Source: Tranzscheliella williamsii (taxonomy: Eukaryota; Basidiomycota; Ustilaginomycetes; Ustilaginales; Ustilaginaceae). Taken from it: a stretch of DNA of 64,000 nucleotides. The stretch is taken from contig JALBYF010000049.1 of assembly GCA_023212725.1 (NCBI GenBank), positions 62,001-126,000 of the forward strand, given 5' to 3'. Positions 34,401 through 45,086 of the stretch are shown here, piece by piece (position 1 is the stretch's first letter; every line of letters begins with the position of its first letter). Both the position numbers and the translations under genes were made by a program. The notes under the pieces were generated by a model that had not been told where the DNA came from, did not search any database, and saw nothing but the letters and a program-made list of their open reading frames with translations.

Positions 34401-35507
34401 GTACTGCAAGTTTTACAGCACCTTCTGTTCAGCATACCAGCTCGAGACTTGAAAGCAGAGCTGACAAGACAGCACTCTGTCGACTCCTCAGCACAGAGGG
34501 TGGGCTTTGACAATCTTCCGCTCGAAGTCTTGGAGCTTGTTTCTGAACACGTCCTGATTGACGAAATTCGGCCACTTCATATGGCTGGTACATATTCATT
34601 GGTAAACAAGACTTTCTATCACTGGTTTCAACAGAAGATGTGGGCTTCTCTGTTGCTGTTGCCACGAAGGCATGACAATACGGATGGCATGTTGTATTCA
34701 ATGTCCTGTGCTCATTTCAGAGAGAGGATGGGTTTCGTCAAGAGCCTCACGCTCAATCTTACTGAATATGCCTTTCCGTATAGCTACGGCGCTATCCTAG
34801 CTGTCCTGTTCAGATGTAGTCAGTTGCGGGCTTTGGCTGTCGGTAACTCACCGTTCTGCCCAGACATCGAAGGACTTAGCGCTAAACAGAAATCACCAAA
34901 AGTGCAGCTTTTTTACGAACGTTCACTAGCATGGCCTTTTGATACAGAATGCCGCACTACAAGGAGGCTTGTGGATCCGCCACTGGTTCCGGTCACCTTC
35001 TTCTGCCTCAAACGAGTTGTTTTCAATGACGGCAACAAGAACATCAGAGCCCGACATTATGCAAACCTATTCATCAATCAATCTACTAGCAAAAGTGTTT
35101 GTCCAAACCTAGAAGACCTGTCCTTGTATCTTTGGAGCACTCGAAAGCTTGATCTTGACGGGGCCTTCGGTAAAGCCATCGTTCGCCTCTGCCGCAATCA
35201 TACGAAGCTCAAGACACTGCGGCTGTCCCTCAGATGGAAGAAACCTTACTCTCAAGACTCAGACCTGCAGAACGATGCCTTTTTTCAATGTTTGGTCCGC
35301 TTGCTTTCCTATGTCTGCCAAAATACCGAGCTGCACATTACACTTAGCATCCTGGCCACCAGATACAGCTTCGAAATATTCGATTCGGCCATAGCGAATG
35401 CCTACATCGACGAACACTGCAACATACCCGCGGATCGGGCTACCTTCGAGGATGAGATCATACCCTACAATCTCGGGGAACGATGGCAAATTCTCACATT
35501 TGCATGA
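31449..35507 (+). CDS. Large F-box/LRR-like protein with six novel ~130-residue repeats
   Basis: Intact and intronless, 1352 residues from the ATG at 31449, the first in-frame ATG. The F-box lies at residues about 1020-1065 (FDNLPLEVLELVSEHVL, then a SLVNKTFYHWFQQ helix). It is followed by a leucine-rich region (SLTLNLTEYAF; LEDLSLYLW; LKTLRLSL) resembling F-box/LRR substrate adaptors, which hand substrates to SCF ubiquitin ligases through Skp1. The first thousand residues are unusual. The motif F-P-x-W-L-x-x-L-F recurs with its tryptophan at about 261, 410, 529, 662, 794 and 940, each preceded by a helical block of the form LLxWxx...LExxL. I know no named family for this repeat. Coding sequence is less GC-rich than the gene at 58153. 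No signal peptide or membrane segment. F-box role: known for the family; substrate unknown. Confidence 0.85.
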   Translation: MSESNTNTNPSKPSDSSPGHRLEDADAEAVEHQITPSGTLLLHWLYLGQDEERSAEIDAIIRAFEHRCLPDESGNRARVPLSSSLQVFIELLGELSRCFLHPKCPSSLKKLLYKDNGREILTELLLIDDQQLLLYVLDLYSGARRSGSTFDVLCLALCYYQEHRNERNHRNENSLQCAASTPQQRSRLLPELLGSTWLVPRLHEHEGVLDMEMEKLEEIRLVARLDTGMDRAAREVKLQQALSTLLIALGFSLSTFNRPTWLHPLFSFTETKTTRFHSFSRQYSPREDIAELLDVLDQHLKVEPHVSTVQLLEHLLWNCLKLQDRHLSSPSSTTAQRQRIRNLSTTQWIVCNDRNAASDLLQYEHCLQAFETLFLFPQTGYQNETEQALAQYLHQLEPAREEFCQHAPQWIIDLFQNGSIHLNVKLCLSIAEGYRKSHLRASVVEVIEHMLSSQAAAYGGGVCKAIEQPTLPLSYWLDVRDHNDMAVEAKTTYLHWVLLYASRQEWRRLLYVLEQALLPHTRKKDFPEWLMSLFYQDGDVRGVPRLNPLLCTVSTYEILTTLSQVHKYLRPYASELERLQYVLQRVGNLYQLHSETMQDALSAEQQTRTEELFFWFEQTHPETHSSNRTMRVYIPKKQWRKALDALEAQMQAHVSHASFPAWLRILFLWNEAKAVWELKSEVRDRFSICLYGSLAAMYDCVQPKAPTVFRLQQVLFSISRHLGYSCKEDLNVTPLHRAEQLQRWIFLSRRPALIHSFEHLITQTSALIPSLVRAFAILLHRMASFSNEPGFPPWLQPLSAEKFHGSSMQIGLIRYGPAIQRSICCYRNTLYKNEFSPVLAIDNVLSELSSGKLDDLANPGPSTSSEQRAQELLFWWSFASAEQYPCRLRVADNRLARCQDLVSYGFSLRTDYARKTLEDSLEVILSAFHPLLSRSDFPDWLRKVFIVKKKKSDEWGCPEDVLQTNSRHFRDTFNGRCPTPTGKSVLQVLQHLLFSIPARDLKAELTRQHSVDSSAQRVGFDNLPLEVLELVSEHVLIDEIRPLHMAGTYSLVNKTFYHWFQQKMWASLLLLPRRHDNTDGMLYSMSCAHFRERMGFVKSLTLNLTEYAFPYSYGAILAVLFRCSQLRALAVGNSPFCPDIEGLSAKQKSPKVQLFYERSLAWPFDTECRTTRRLVDPPLVPVTFFCLKRVVFNDGNKNIRARHYANLFINQSTSKSVCPNLEDLSLYLWSTRKLDLDGAFGKAIVRLCRNHTKLKTLRLSLRWKKPYSQDSDLQNDAFFQCLVRLLSYVCQNTELHITLSILATRYSFEIFDSAIANAYIDEHCNIPADRATFEDEIIPYNLGERWQILTFA

Positions 35508-36278
35508 GAAAACAAGACCGCTTCTCAATAGACCGACAGAGCTAGAAGGAAGGTCAGAACTGGATGAAGTCGTAAAACCTCGGTGAGATCTTGGTACCAC
35601 CGCATCCCTTTCGCTTCTTTGTAGCCGCGAGCCTCTGGCATAAAAGGTCCAGAAGCGCTGTGGTCACGTTCACATTTCGGATTATAAGTTGTAGATGCGA
35701 GCTTGTCGGAAGTCAGCGCGTCTGGGGCCAAGCTCACTTCAATATGAAAGCAATAAGATCTTTCGCGACGGAAAACCCGTTTGGTTTGCCCAAGGTTGGC
35801 TACTAATGCTTTGATGCTTTGCTACCGAGTCGGCACGCAATCAAGTCATAGCAATCTCTCTGTCTCTCGATCAAAGACGTATCATTGGTGGAACACAATC
35901 GAGAGATGCAATGGAGTGGGAATTACAGCGTAGGACTGTCACAATATAGATCGTTGTGTATGAAGGCAGAAAAGGGCGAAGCAGGGCAAGCACGGCTCTA
36001 TAAGGGGGAAAGCGATATGGGATCTGTGACAGTACGAAAGGTCTCAGAGTGCCAGTAAGCAGACATGTACGCTTACTTTGCTAGTTTTCGGGGATCAAGG
36101 CCATTGGTCCTGGAGCGTCGCCTTGTCTAGAGGAAATCGAACCGATACCATTCCCGCAATGGGAATCTGGGTTGTGATGCTTTGCGAGCAGGGCATCAGG
36201 GTGAGATGCTAGTATGTTGAGGCGTAAGAGAACACAAACCGGGATACAAGACTGAGAACAAGGAGGAGGACGGTTGCC
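35508..36278. other. Spacer between convergent genes
   Basis: Between the ends of two genes facing each other. It holds short frames only and probably the 3' ends of both transcripts; no clear element. Confidence 0.4.
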
Positions 36279-36752
36279 TCAGCAGAAGTCGGAGACTTCC
36301 GATTCATCTGACGAAGCGTCCGAAGCCACCCTTCCCTCATGCTCATTGTCCTGAACCGTGACATCAATGTTAAAGTTCTGTAAGATGCGTTTGAGATTGT
36401 CCTGTTGCGTCCGCAAGGCGTAACGTTCAGTGTCGTAGTGGAAGCGCTTATGGAAGCCGATTGCCCAGGTGTCGAACTGCTTGTAGAACGCTGTCATTTC
36501 CTGTCGAAACTCTCGCCCCTTCTCCAGCTCGCCAAGGATATCGGCAAGGACGCCTTCTCGGAAAGTTGCTGGTCTAGAGTTGGCGCTTGCTGGCGATCCC
36601 GGCCCGTCGGGCTGGGCGAGAGGGTTCGAGGACCGCTCGGCATGGCTTGGGCTGCTCATCTCCACGCCGACTTCCCGGCTGAGTTCGGAATGCTTGGCAG
36701 CAGTTCTTGCCTCCAAGGAGCTGTCCTTATGCTGTGCTGCGCTTGAGGTCAT
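36279..36752 (-). CDS. Small charged, helical protein of unknown function, 157 residues
   Basis: Starts at the ATG at 36752 and ends in TGA at 36279. The N-terminal half is serine/alanine/proline-rich and probably disordered. Residues about 75-130 form charged helices (DILGELEKGREFRQEM; YALRTQQDNLKRIL) that could pair as a coiled coil. The C-terminus is acidic and serine-rich (DASSDESEVSDFC). Codon use is clearly coding. Upstream on the same strand, an intron-like sequence (GTAAGC donor near 36840, ending CTCAACAG near 36775) suggests an additional 5' exon, coding or untranslated, so the start may change. No family recognised. It faces the F-box gene. Confidence 0.7.
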   Translation of the reverse strand: MTSSAAQHKDSSLEARTAAKHSELSREVGVEMSSPSHAERSSNPLAQPDGPGSPASANSRPATFREGVLADILGELEKGREFRQEMTAFYKQFDTWAIGFHKRFHYDTERYALRTQQDNLKRILQNFNIDVTVQDNEHEGRVASDASSDESEVSDFC

Positions 36753-37188
36753 TGGAGTTGGCGCCGAACGCACTGTTGAGGGCAAGCACCGTCTTGGTTG
36801 ACGTTATTGATGAAATGATCGAGACAAAGCTGGGTCAGCTTACGCTCTCTTACGCGCCCCTGCGCGTAAGAACAAGTCGCACGTGTACTGACCGCGATCG
36901 GTCGCGTGCGCGTACAGTGAGCGTAGTGGAATAGGGTCACCCTCCCCGAATGCGCGCAAGGTGATCGAACGCAACGAAACTCAAAGAAGAGACTAATCAA
37001 CGCCCTCAGGCTGAACTGCACACTTTCTGACCGACACCGTACGCAAGAGTAGCTGGGATCCCTTCCTTTGATTTGTTGCTGGTGGCTACACTCCCTCACA
37101 GTACGTAATACAATTACAGTCGAGGATAACGCGCGTTAACCCGCGAGTGCTGTGTAGAGGACAAGGAGCACCTGCCTCTTCCTTCCAA

Positions 37189-37581
37189 TCAACCATCGGT
37201 TCGACTGCCAGCTACACCTTTACGGAGCCCTACCTCACTACTGCTTTTTGAGTGTCGAAGCCTATCGCTGTTCAGCTTGCCAGGCAAGACGCTCCACCTG
37301 AACCCATGCTTCAGGAGGATGGCGTGGAAAGTGACGGACAAGGCAAACCGCTTGAGGCCGCGTCTAGACTTCCGCCGTCGAACGTCGTTTGCGGCCGGAG
37401 GCAAAGTCTTGCGCAGCCTGGTGGGCTTGCGGCAGGAAGCTGCGCCGATATCTTGGCCTGGCAGAAAAGCAGCCGTAGCTTGCAGTTCATCCTCGTAGGC
37501 GTCCATAACAAGAACGGAGTACGCGGCCGGCGTGCCGCTCTCCCACATCAATGTCGTGCTTATAGTTTCTGCATCTCCCAT
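37189..37581 (-). CDS. Coding-like open frame, 130 residues, unidentified
   Basis: ATG at 37581. The first half is protein-like (LMWESGTPAAYSVLVMDAYE) and the second half is basic (RRRKSRRGLKRFAL, which could be a nuclear signal). An overlapping plus-strand frame (37252-37719) is also open, so base bias is a concern. No domain. It may be a relic or one exon of a spliced gene. Confidence 0.25.
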   Translation of the reverse strand: MGDAETISTTLMWESGTPAAYSVLVMDAYEDELQATAAFLPGQDIGAASCRKPTRLRKTLPPAANDVRRRKSRRGLKRFALSVTFHAILLKHGFRWSVLPGKLNSDRLRHSKSSSEVGLRKGVAGSRTDG

Positions 37582-39143
37582 CAAGCGTCATCCAGTTCTC
37601 GCGCGCTCGTACGAGGTTTGCTGTGTCTGAGGCATGCAATCGAGAGACTGAAACGGTTGCCAGTCAGGCGGATATCATCTCTACCGTCTTGTTTCCCAGC
37701 AGGTCGTGATCGCTTCTGAAGTGTTGAGCAATGTTCACCACAGAAGGGAAGCCAGGTGCTCTCCATCCAGTGCAGCCACGCTTGCCGCCCCCGCTTGGTT
37801 TTTCAAGCCAACAGCAGCTTAGCACAATTGCCACGAGGGTGTGCGGCTATGCCGCTGCCTTAATAGCATCGGCCAAAACTGGATGGACTGACCTCCTGAC
37901 TATCAGCCGCCACAAGACCAGCGAGCTCAGCTGGGTTCCTTTGAGAGGCTGCAGATGCATACGCCGGCGACAGTTGAAAGCGCGCCAAGAGTCATTGCGG
38001 GCGCGGGCAGCGAAAGCAGCGAGTGCAGCTTATCTAGTGGCCGGAAGGTATGTCCTGGCTGCTCTGACGAGAGGGTGATGCGCTTGGTGCCAGCCAACTG
38101 GCCAGCAACAAGTTGACAGCTACTTTGGTGTTCGTCGTTTCTCGAAAACCGTTGGTGGCCATGATGATGACCCTTGGACAGTCACAACAAACACCGAAAC
38201 CATAGATTATCTGGTAGCCATCTTTGCTCGCAATTGCTCTCTCGATCTAGCATAGTGCGACAAGCTTGTAGTGGCCCATCGCCAAGCAATTCTCAAGCAT
38301 CCTGCAGTTGTAAAACAATACCATTTTCCGCACTTGCTGGTTCGTTGCACACAGTTGTGAGGGCCCAGGCCGTGTAGGATGACGCTGAGAGGTTGTATGG
38401 GTCGTCTTGTAGCTATCTGTCGCGCCATTGCTGCGGAAGGCGGAGAGCGATCCTGTCGTCGATTGGCAGCAAGGGGTCGACTTGATCACAACGCCTGCGA
38501 TACATGCAGCAAGAGCGTGCCCTTGCGTCAGCATGCTGGAAGGCAAGTCGGTCCCTAACGCCAGCTAAGCCCAGCTGCGTAAGGAGTCTAAATGAAGTAA
38601 GGGCTGATCCTCTAGCTCTTCTCGCCAACGTCCGCTGTTGTTCCATTAAGATACCCGACTAGCAATACGGTACGGTCCTGTCTTCCGTCACACTTGGTCT
38701 CTCGAATCGCTTATATTCCGTTTGGCGGTGTGGTACAGCAGTGCGTGTCTCGCTGCGTGGTCCATGATCAAGTCACGCTCTACGGCGATCTGTCTTCCGC
38801 TGTCGTTCATATGGCGATATCGGTAGTGCAGCGTGGTGTCGAGCGTTATATCGGCCGACAAAGCAGTTAGGAACCGTTGTTGCTAAAGTTTGGTGGGTTA
38901 GGGTTACGCTTTCTCGGCCGGTAAAGCATCGCGAACGGGCGCCGGGTTGAAGATAAGCAATTCATACATGCTCATTCGTAGTGGGAGCACTCGTTGCCTT
39001 CGACTCCGTCCATCACCGAAGAGACCTTGATAAATGGGCAGCTGCCACTAACACTCCATCGCTATTTCCTCAGCTTTTGACAATCGGTCTGTGGCTCTCG
39101 GCTCTTGGCTTGGCGAAGACGAGGACGTCACAGAACTTCGACA
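37582..39143. other. Intergenic, no supported gene
   Basis: Only short frames below about 115 codons with no domain. No repeat noticed. Confidence 0.3.
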
Positions 39144-39467
39144 ATGACCGCCTCATTTGCTTGTGCTGTTTGTGAGCGCAGCGATAGATTGACGCCGTAC
39201 GATGTCGCTTATCAGGAGCGGGATGAGACCCCAGTGAAGCTCAGCCACCGCGGCCGGAAGAGTGACACGTGTTCTGATCAGCATGGCGTGAGTAGTCTGC
39301 AGCACTGCGATCAGCTCGCAGACGAGTTACACGGACGAAGACAAGAGATCACCGCCTCGGGTTCGGCGACGCCTCTCGAATATCCGAACCCCAGGCCATC
39401 TCTCCGTCGAGATGACACTGGCTTGATCGGTACCCGCGCCGCAGTGAACTCACGTTTCCACGCGTAG
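39144..39467 (+). CDS. Small cysteine-containing open frame, 107 residues
   Basis: ATG at 39144 in a fair context (GACAATGACC). The product begins MTASFACAVCERSDRL, with a CxxC and later single cysteines, then a polar, arginine-rich tail. CxxC could hint at a small zinc site, but spacing does not match a finger I know. Isolated, unknown function, could be chance. Confidence 0.25.
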   Translation: MTASFACAVCERSDRLTPYDVAYQERDETPVKLSHRGRKSDTCSDQHGVSSLQHCDQLADELHGRRQEITASGSATPLEYPNPRPSLRRDDTGLIGTRAAVNSRFHA

Positions 39468-41749
39468 CGGCTACAGCTCTGCGTCTCAGTTGTTCAGCTC
39501 ATCGGGCGAGAAGATCGTGTCTGAGCCATTGCCGGTACAAGCACCGTCAAGCGCCCTGCCTGCCGAAATAGTGCGAAGTGGCATTTGTCAGCACCAGGGC
39601 GGCCGACCACACCAGCACCACGATGAGGCCCTGATCTTCACCCGTGTTCAGATCCTTGGACGTCACGCCGAATAACGTCGGGGTGGTAGTTCCTCATCAA
39701 GCCACCACAACGAGCATCAGCTGAGGATACATTCGACACTAGACAGACGGTTTTGACGACAGGATTGCCTTGTCGAAATGCAGCACGCTAATCGCGGACC
39801 GTCCTTCGCACAAGACAACAACAGGCGGCAGGGAACGGCTACCTATTCAGATCGAGAGAGGCCGTCTATGTGCGCCCAAGTTCTTCAATCTACGCAGCGT
39901 CCGGACAGACCCTCCCGTAGCCATCGACAAAACGCTCGGCGGCCGCGATACATTGCTCTCGAGGCCGACAGAGGCGGCTCGGGTTTCTGTTACCTGCTGC
40001 CCGCTTGCATCCAGCCCGGCAGCATATCCGGCGACACAGGCGTCTCGTCAGCGTTCACCAGGTTGCTCGATGTGTTGCCAAGGTAGAGGCATCAGTCCAA
40101 CAGGGCCCGTTTCCGATCTTATCTCCCTACCAGAGCACCCGGATCGTACTGCTTTTGTTGCAGACCCGATAATACAGACCTCTTAAAAGTAGCCAAAATG
40201 TTGAAAAAACGGGGTGGGAAATCATGATAAATGGAGATATACGCTTGTTAGGTCGTTCGGTCTAGGCGTCCCCCCTCCCCGTCGCGGTGGCCATGTACTT
40301 CAGCTGATACACCACGACTCTGAAGACCGATGCACAGCGAGCAAATCAGCATGCTTGGGATAGTGAAAGCTTCTATGCGCTGGCCACGGTTGCGGCACAA
40401 CACCCCAGCACATCCGTTGCTCGAGGTCGGAAGAGACAACTTGCTGGATAAGCAACTATGGTCCGGCTAGCTTTGTCTTTGATGCTTTCGCGCAACCCTG
40501 CATCAGCACATTCGAAGCTAAGGAAGGACGAACGCAGTGCGCGCTTGATGGCATTGCTTCCGTTCCACTCGCATCAAGACTTCGATAAGCGCAGGTTCCT
40601 AACGGCGGTGGCGAGAGAGGGTGGTCTGCGATGTGCGCTGGCATGCGGAGATGGTTTAGCGTGTGCGCTGCCAAGACGTAGAGGCCGCAGCGGGTGATAT
40701 GAGGGCAAGGGCGGACATCTGCTTACAACCGAGCTCGACGGAGGACGGAGAGCCCGGGATACCAGTGGAGCGCTCGCTGAGAGACGCCCTGTTTTCATTG
40801 TGTCTCTACGACAAGAGTACCAGGCGATACGACGGTAAGGTGCCGGTCACTCTGGGTGAAAAGGCGGAAGGTCAAGGTCAGGATTGATGGTGACGCGCAG
40901 GCGAAGCGGAGAACAGGGGGGAGGAAGGGGATTGAGAGAGTATCACCGAGCAGTTGGCGAGGTCGGGCAAAGTGCAACAGGGTGATTTCGGCAAGATGCC
41001 CCTTGCGAAAACCTCTGTCCGGTGGTGATGGATAGCGAGCGGGCTGTCTGCGGCCCGGGAATGGTGCGAGGGCCGATGAGGAGGGCCGTCGTGAAACGCG
41101 GGGCCCATCGGAGCGCACTGTTATCGAGGTGAGAAGACGGGCAAACGAGGAAGTGAATCTTGCTATGACTCGGTCGACTGGGATCGGAGCCACCCACGAA
41201 CCTACGCCACATACAGCCTGCTGGATATAGGCAGGGCTGGAGACACTCCGCAGAGAGTGGGCCATGACTCGTTGCGGCCTACGTCAAGGATGCGGTAGCA
41301 CTTGGCTGAGAATAAAGGCCAATGATTCGGTCACGTAGGAAGCCGCTTGGGCCGTGGCTGAGGTGCTTGCAAAGGGTTTTGGAGACCCCTGCGACAGGTC
41401 AGGGTTATGTGTGTGGGAAGTGTAGTCCCTGCCTAGGAACTTGAAGATGCCTGTGGGAGTACCATTTTCTGCCTGCAAAGTTAAAGGTTGTGGTGGCGGA
41501 CCTCCGTAGCCCAGATAAGTGGACGATGGGGGCAAAGCTTTGGGTCCAGGAAGTGCTGAGGCATTGTCTTATCTGTGATGCGCAGCACGGTAAGGTTGGC
41601 ATGCGGCCGCACTGCCGGGGAAGAACAAGGTGCTGTACTCTCGAAAGGGCGACCAGACCTGCGCGCTCCGTCTGCGGGGCTAGCTGTTCCGCCACTGGCA
41701 GGGGTGTAACAGCCAAAGCTTGCAGACCAATATATTTCGGCCAGCAGTG
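39468..41749. other. No supported gene
   Basis: Overlapping frames on both strands. The longest is 41265 to 40795 minus (156 codons, no domain). A short plus-strand frame at 40458-40697 is protein-like (QDFDKRRFLTAVAREGG) but too small to defend. Confidence 0.3.
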
Positions 41750-42330
41750 GGTCAGAGCAAGGTCTCGTTCCACGCGGGTTGCAGAAGGTGGCGGCCATGC
41801 ATAGTTAGAAGAGACAGAATGACAGGATGAGTGCTTGGAGGGCAAGCCAAACGAGTTGATAGCGACGCTTTTCGAGGCCGGCGAATGCGCTGAGCATGAG
41901 CGTCTCGCATTTGCGCTGTGTTCTACCTTTCTGCCACGGGAAGCAACTCTTATGCCGACGGCAGCGATGATTCTGACGGCAGCGATGCAGCGATGAATCT
42001 GACAGAACTCTGTTCGGCGAGGCAGCACCTAGTAACGTGGGTCAAGTTTGCCAACATGGGCAAGAGAAAACCGTGCAACAAGCACCATCGTGGCGCCAGA
42101 TCTGCAGCGAGAGAGGCGTTGGGCATGGCGATGCGACGGAGCGGAGGACTGTGCCCGGCGACGTCGAAAGGCGGGTGGAATCGGACATGGAACCGAGCCG
42201 GGGGGGTGATGGCGGCCTCCCACATGTGCAGCACAACTCAGCCATTCGCTTGCCTCTGCTTGCTGCTCTACTCGACACCGATGATCGGTGAACGGCTCAT
42301 CTCCAGTCTCGTCTACAAGCAAGCGGTTTG
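41750..42330 (-). pseudogene. Relic of unknown gene, partner of 20780-21330
   Basis: See the partner for shared blocks; the order and orientation are the same. Here the minus-strand frame gives LMLSAFAGLEKRRYQLV at about 41850 and RIAMPNASLAADL near 42110, with stops between and a VDETGDEP segment near 42300. The two copies differ by many substitutions and indels, so the duplication is old. No family recognised, and no adjacent transposon ends. Confidence 0.4.
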
Positions 42331-43757
42331 CCCCCTTTTCTTGAAGCAGCCGCAACGTATGCTCTCGCCGGATGCTGCCGGGTGGTCCGCTTGTTATACC
42401 TTCAAGTAGTGGATTTGAGGGCGTCGGCGAGGCCGAGCAGGCTATTTGTAAGCAGCAAGCGGAAGGGCCGATAGCGGCGTAAACGGCCGGATCGGGCCTT
42501 TGCATCGCTGCCGCTGCCACGGCGATGCCCAATCGCATGTTTCCGATTCAGCTATGTTTCGCGGGTCAGTCCTGATCGCTCCATGGTGGCTAGCACGACC
42601 AACAGCGTCAATGCATCGCGACAATCCAAAGTGAATTGTAGTAGCGCTCTTCCATCACCTCTACCCTGGATTGAGGCTGGTCTTGGGCAGTGCAGGCTAG
42701 TCTGCAGCGCCGTACTCACCACGGAGCAGCGGGGCCAAGTAGCGACGGAAACGATCGGAGAGGCGACCCTACTATCTAGTCCTGATTGCCAAACTGGGAC
42801 GACCAAGCGACTTACATTAAATTCTTTTAACTAATTAACATAAAAGTGCTTCCAAAATCGCAGCATCGAAAGCGCAAGTCGCAGCGCCGACGTCGACAGC
42901 AGCAGGACGATCCGCGCCACGGCCTCCGCTAGCCGTGGCGGGCGCTGCTGAGACAGGCCAATGCAAGATAAAGTGCAGGCAGGTCCGGCGAATTCAATTG
43001 CGAGATAGGGAGCGAGAGCAAGCGCCCCGTACGACCATCGGTAGAGTCGCACTCCCCTCCAGTCGCATTGTTTTGGTGCCACGAGCCTCTACACGACGGG
43101 CCTGTCGGTGCAACAGGTCGATCCTATTTCCTCGTCCGTGCAAGACTTTCCGGAGACAGGCAGCCGAACAAGGGCGCCGAACACGCAAAATAGACGCGAG
43201 CGGGCGAACAGAGGCGCAGAGAGCGCTCTGTAAGCGGATACGGCGGCTCAGCACTGCTGCTGTATGTGTCTACCCGTTCTTCTGCACGTTGGCTCGACAT
43301 GAGCATAGCAGATGATGGCCAGTCTCAGCGCGCTTGATGCTGCCCGATGCACAGCGGACCTAAATCTTGTCAAGCCTTTGCCAAATGAAATCGCCAGCCA
43401 CAGCCTCAGCAAGGTAGTACGATTGCCGTCAGGACACGGCCGCACTCTAAGCAGCAGGAAATCATACGCTTTGCAAGCACACGCGATGCCAGCTTCTCTG
43501 GCGTCGCGAGATCGGTGAGTGTCGCTATCGGTCTGCAAGCCTGATTTCTGCACGAGGGGCCGCACCCAACCTAAGCCTTGCTGTCGGCGTCTGATCACAG
43601 CGACGCTGATGCTTGTGCGCCAGGGCAAGGCATCAGCCGCCTGGATTCCTTTGCTCTAGCCCGTGCGTACCTCCTCCACCTTTGACCATTGCCTCCCAGC
43701 TGCGCTTTGTAGACACTCGAGCTGCGCTTTGTAAACACTCGTTTGGGGGACAAGCCG
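42331..43757. other. No supported gene; GC rises here
   Basis: From about 42.9 kb the sequence becomes noticeably GC-richer and stays so to about 57.9 kb, which lengthens chance frames. A near-duplicate AGCTGCGCTTTGTA-GACACTCG unit occurs twice in tandem at about 43698-43741. Confidence 0.35.
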
Positions 43758-44333
43758 ATGTACAAAGCCGTTCCCGCCGAGAGCCCTGGTGGTGGGAGCG
43801 GGTATTTGCGAGCACTGGTGGCATGCGACTCGTGGCGATCTCTGCTTCCCGCCGACGACCCTTACTTTGCTCCGGAAGCCAAGCACAGCTGGGAACTGTC
43901 AGTGTGCTCGGCGCCGTCCCAGGCAGTGGGCTCCGAAGCGGCGGTGGGAGCGCTGCAAGGCTCTACAATTAGCACGGACACGGAGAGAAGGCATGCGGCC
44001 GCGGCCAAGGGTGCTGAGCCTGCCGGCACTACGTGCGCGGCAAGCATGCCGACAAATACGGCGACGGACCGTGGTAGGCTGGATAGCTGGCTGAGCCTGC
44101 TCTCGGACACCGACAGCTACCGCGTCTCCCGAGCGGTGGGCGCGCAGGAGCCCCTCACTACGCGTAACGATGGCCGCACCACACCCGCCCACCCGCTGCC
44201 AGAACCGCCAGCCCGCGCCAGCCGCCAACGTCCCTCTCCCTGCACAACTCTGCCCAGCCAGATGGCCCGCCACAGTGCCGCTTCCAAGACGGACCACTCT
44301 CACAGCCTCGCGCCCCCGCGTGCCGACAGCTAG
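43758..44333 (+). CDS. Possible gene, 191 residues, unidentified
   Basis: ATG at 43758; product starts MYKAVPAESPGGGSGYLRAL and turns into a proline/serine/arginine-rich, likely disordered tail. The first half is protein-like. A 201-codon minus-strand frame covers the same bases, so the call rests on composition only. Confidence 0.2.
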   Translation: MYKAVPAESPGGGSGYLRALVACDSWRSLLPADDPYFAPEAKHSWELSVCSAPSQAVGSEAAVGALQGSTISTDTERRHAAAAKGAEPAGTTCAASMPTNTATDRGRLDSWLSLLSDTDSYRVSRAVGAQEPLTTRNDGRTTPAHPLPEPPARASRQRPSPCTTLPSQMARHSAASKTDHSHSLAPPRADS

Positions 44334-44537
44334 CCCGGGCCAGCGCTGCGCCATTTCATACACTCGACATACAGCACGGCGCCCTGCAACATGTTTCTCT
44401 GAATGCATGCACGCATAGCGATGCGTACCACACCAATCTGCGCGACGGCGACGATGGGGGTGAGTGTGAGTGTGTTTGTGCGTGTGAGCGGGTTGGGATT
44501 GCAAGTGAAAGCGCCGGCTGGTTGGGCGGTGGGTTGG

Positions 44538-45086
44538 CTACAGGGGGGGGTCGCGAGCGCGGGCATGGCAGCGGGTGAGGGGGTGGTGATTGGCGGTGGG
44601 GTGGGGGCGGAGGCAGTGCAGTTCGCGCGTCTGGGCGCGCAGCTTATTCTCGAGGGCCACGTTGGCGCGGATGTCCTTGATCGCGACGGCGTTCCTGCCC
44701 AGCAGCGGCTGCGGCCACACGTCGTAGCTTGGCTCCGGCGCGCGCACCCCTCCGCCTTGCTCAGCGCCAAAACCCCCGTCGCCAGCGCCACTATAGTCGT
44801 AAGCGGGCCACCAGCCATAGTCTCCCCCGTTGGCCTCCGTTGCAGACCCTTGCCACTGCCCCTCGGTTGCAGCGCCTTGCCACTGCCCAGCGGCGGGCCC
44901 CTTTCGCGACTGGTGGCCGTCGAAGCGCGGCAGGTCGAGTCGGCCATCGGCACCCGTGCGCGATCCGGTAATCCTTCGGAACAGGCTGCGAAGCTTGCGT
45001 TTCAGCCGGCCATCCCCACGCTTGCCGCGCTCGGGAGCGTCCTCCAAGCCTTGCCAAGCTGGGCTGAACCAAACCGAAGTCTGCAT
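44538..45086 (-). CDS. Possible gene, about 182 residues, with short QWQG repeats
   Basis: From the ATG at 45086 the product has a basic helix (GRLKRKLRSLFRR), two to three copies of a GQWQG-ATE unit, a tyrosine/tryptophan/glycine-rich part and a segment with VAIKDIR and a following charged helix (NVALENKLRAQTREL). The frame is open upstream to another ATG at 45329. The VAIK-type string resembles kinase subdomain II, but no other kinase motif follows in frame, so I do not call a kinase. An opposing plus frame of 260 codons overlaps. Confidence 0.3.
   Translation of the reverse strand: MQTSVWFSPAWQGLEDAPERGKRGDGRLKRKLRSLFRRITGSRTGADGRLDLPRFDGHQSRKGPAAGQWQGAATEGQWQGSATEANGGDYGWWPAYDYSGAGDGGFGAEQGGGVRAPEPSYDVWPQPLLGRNAVAIKDIRANVALENKLRAQTRELHCLRPHPTANHHPLTRCHARARDPPL

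Noticed and set aside
36090..36180. GGTTCGATTTC on the minus strand as a tRNA B box
   Set aside because: No A box or cloverleaf can be formed around it.
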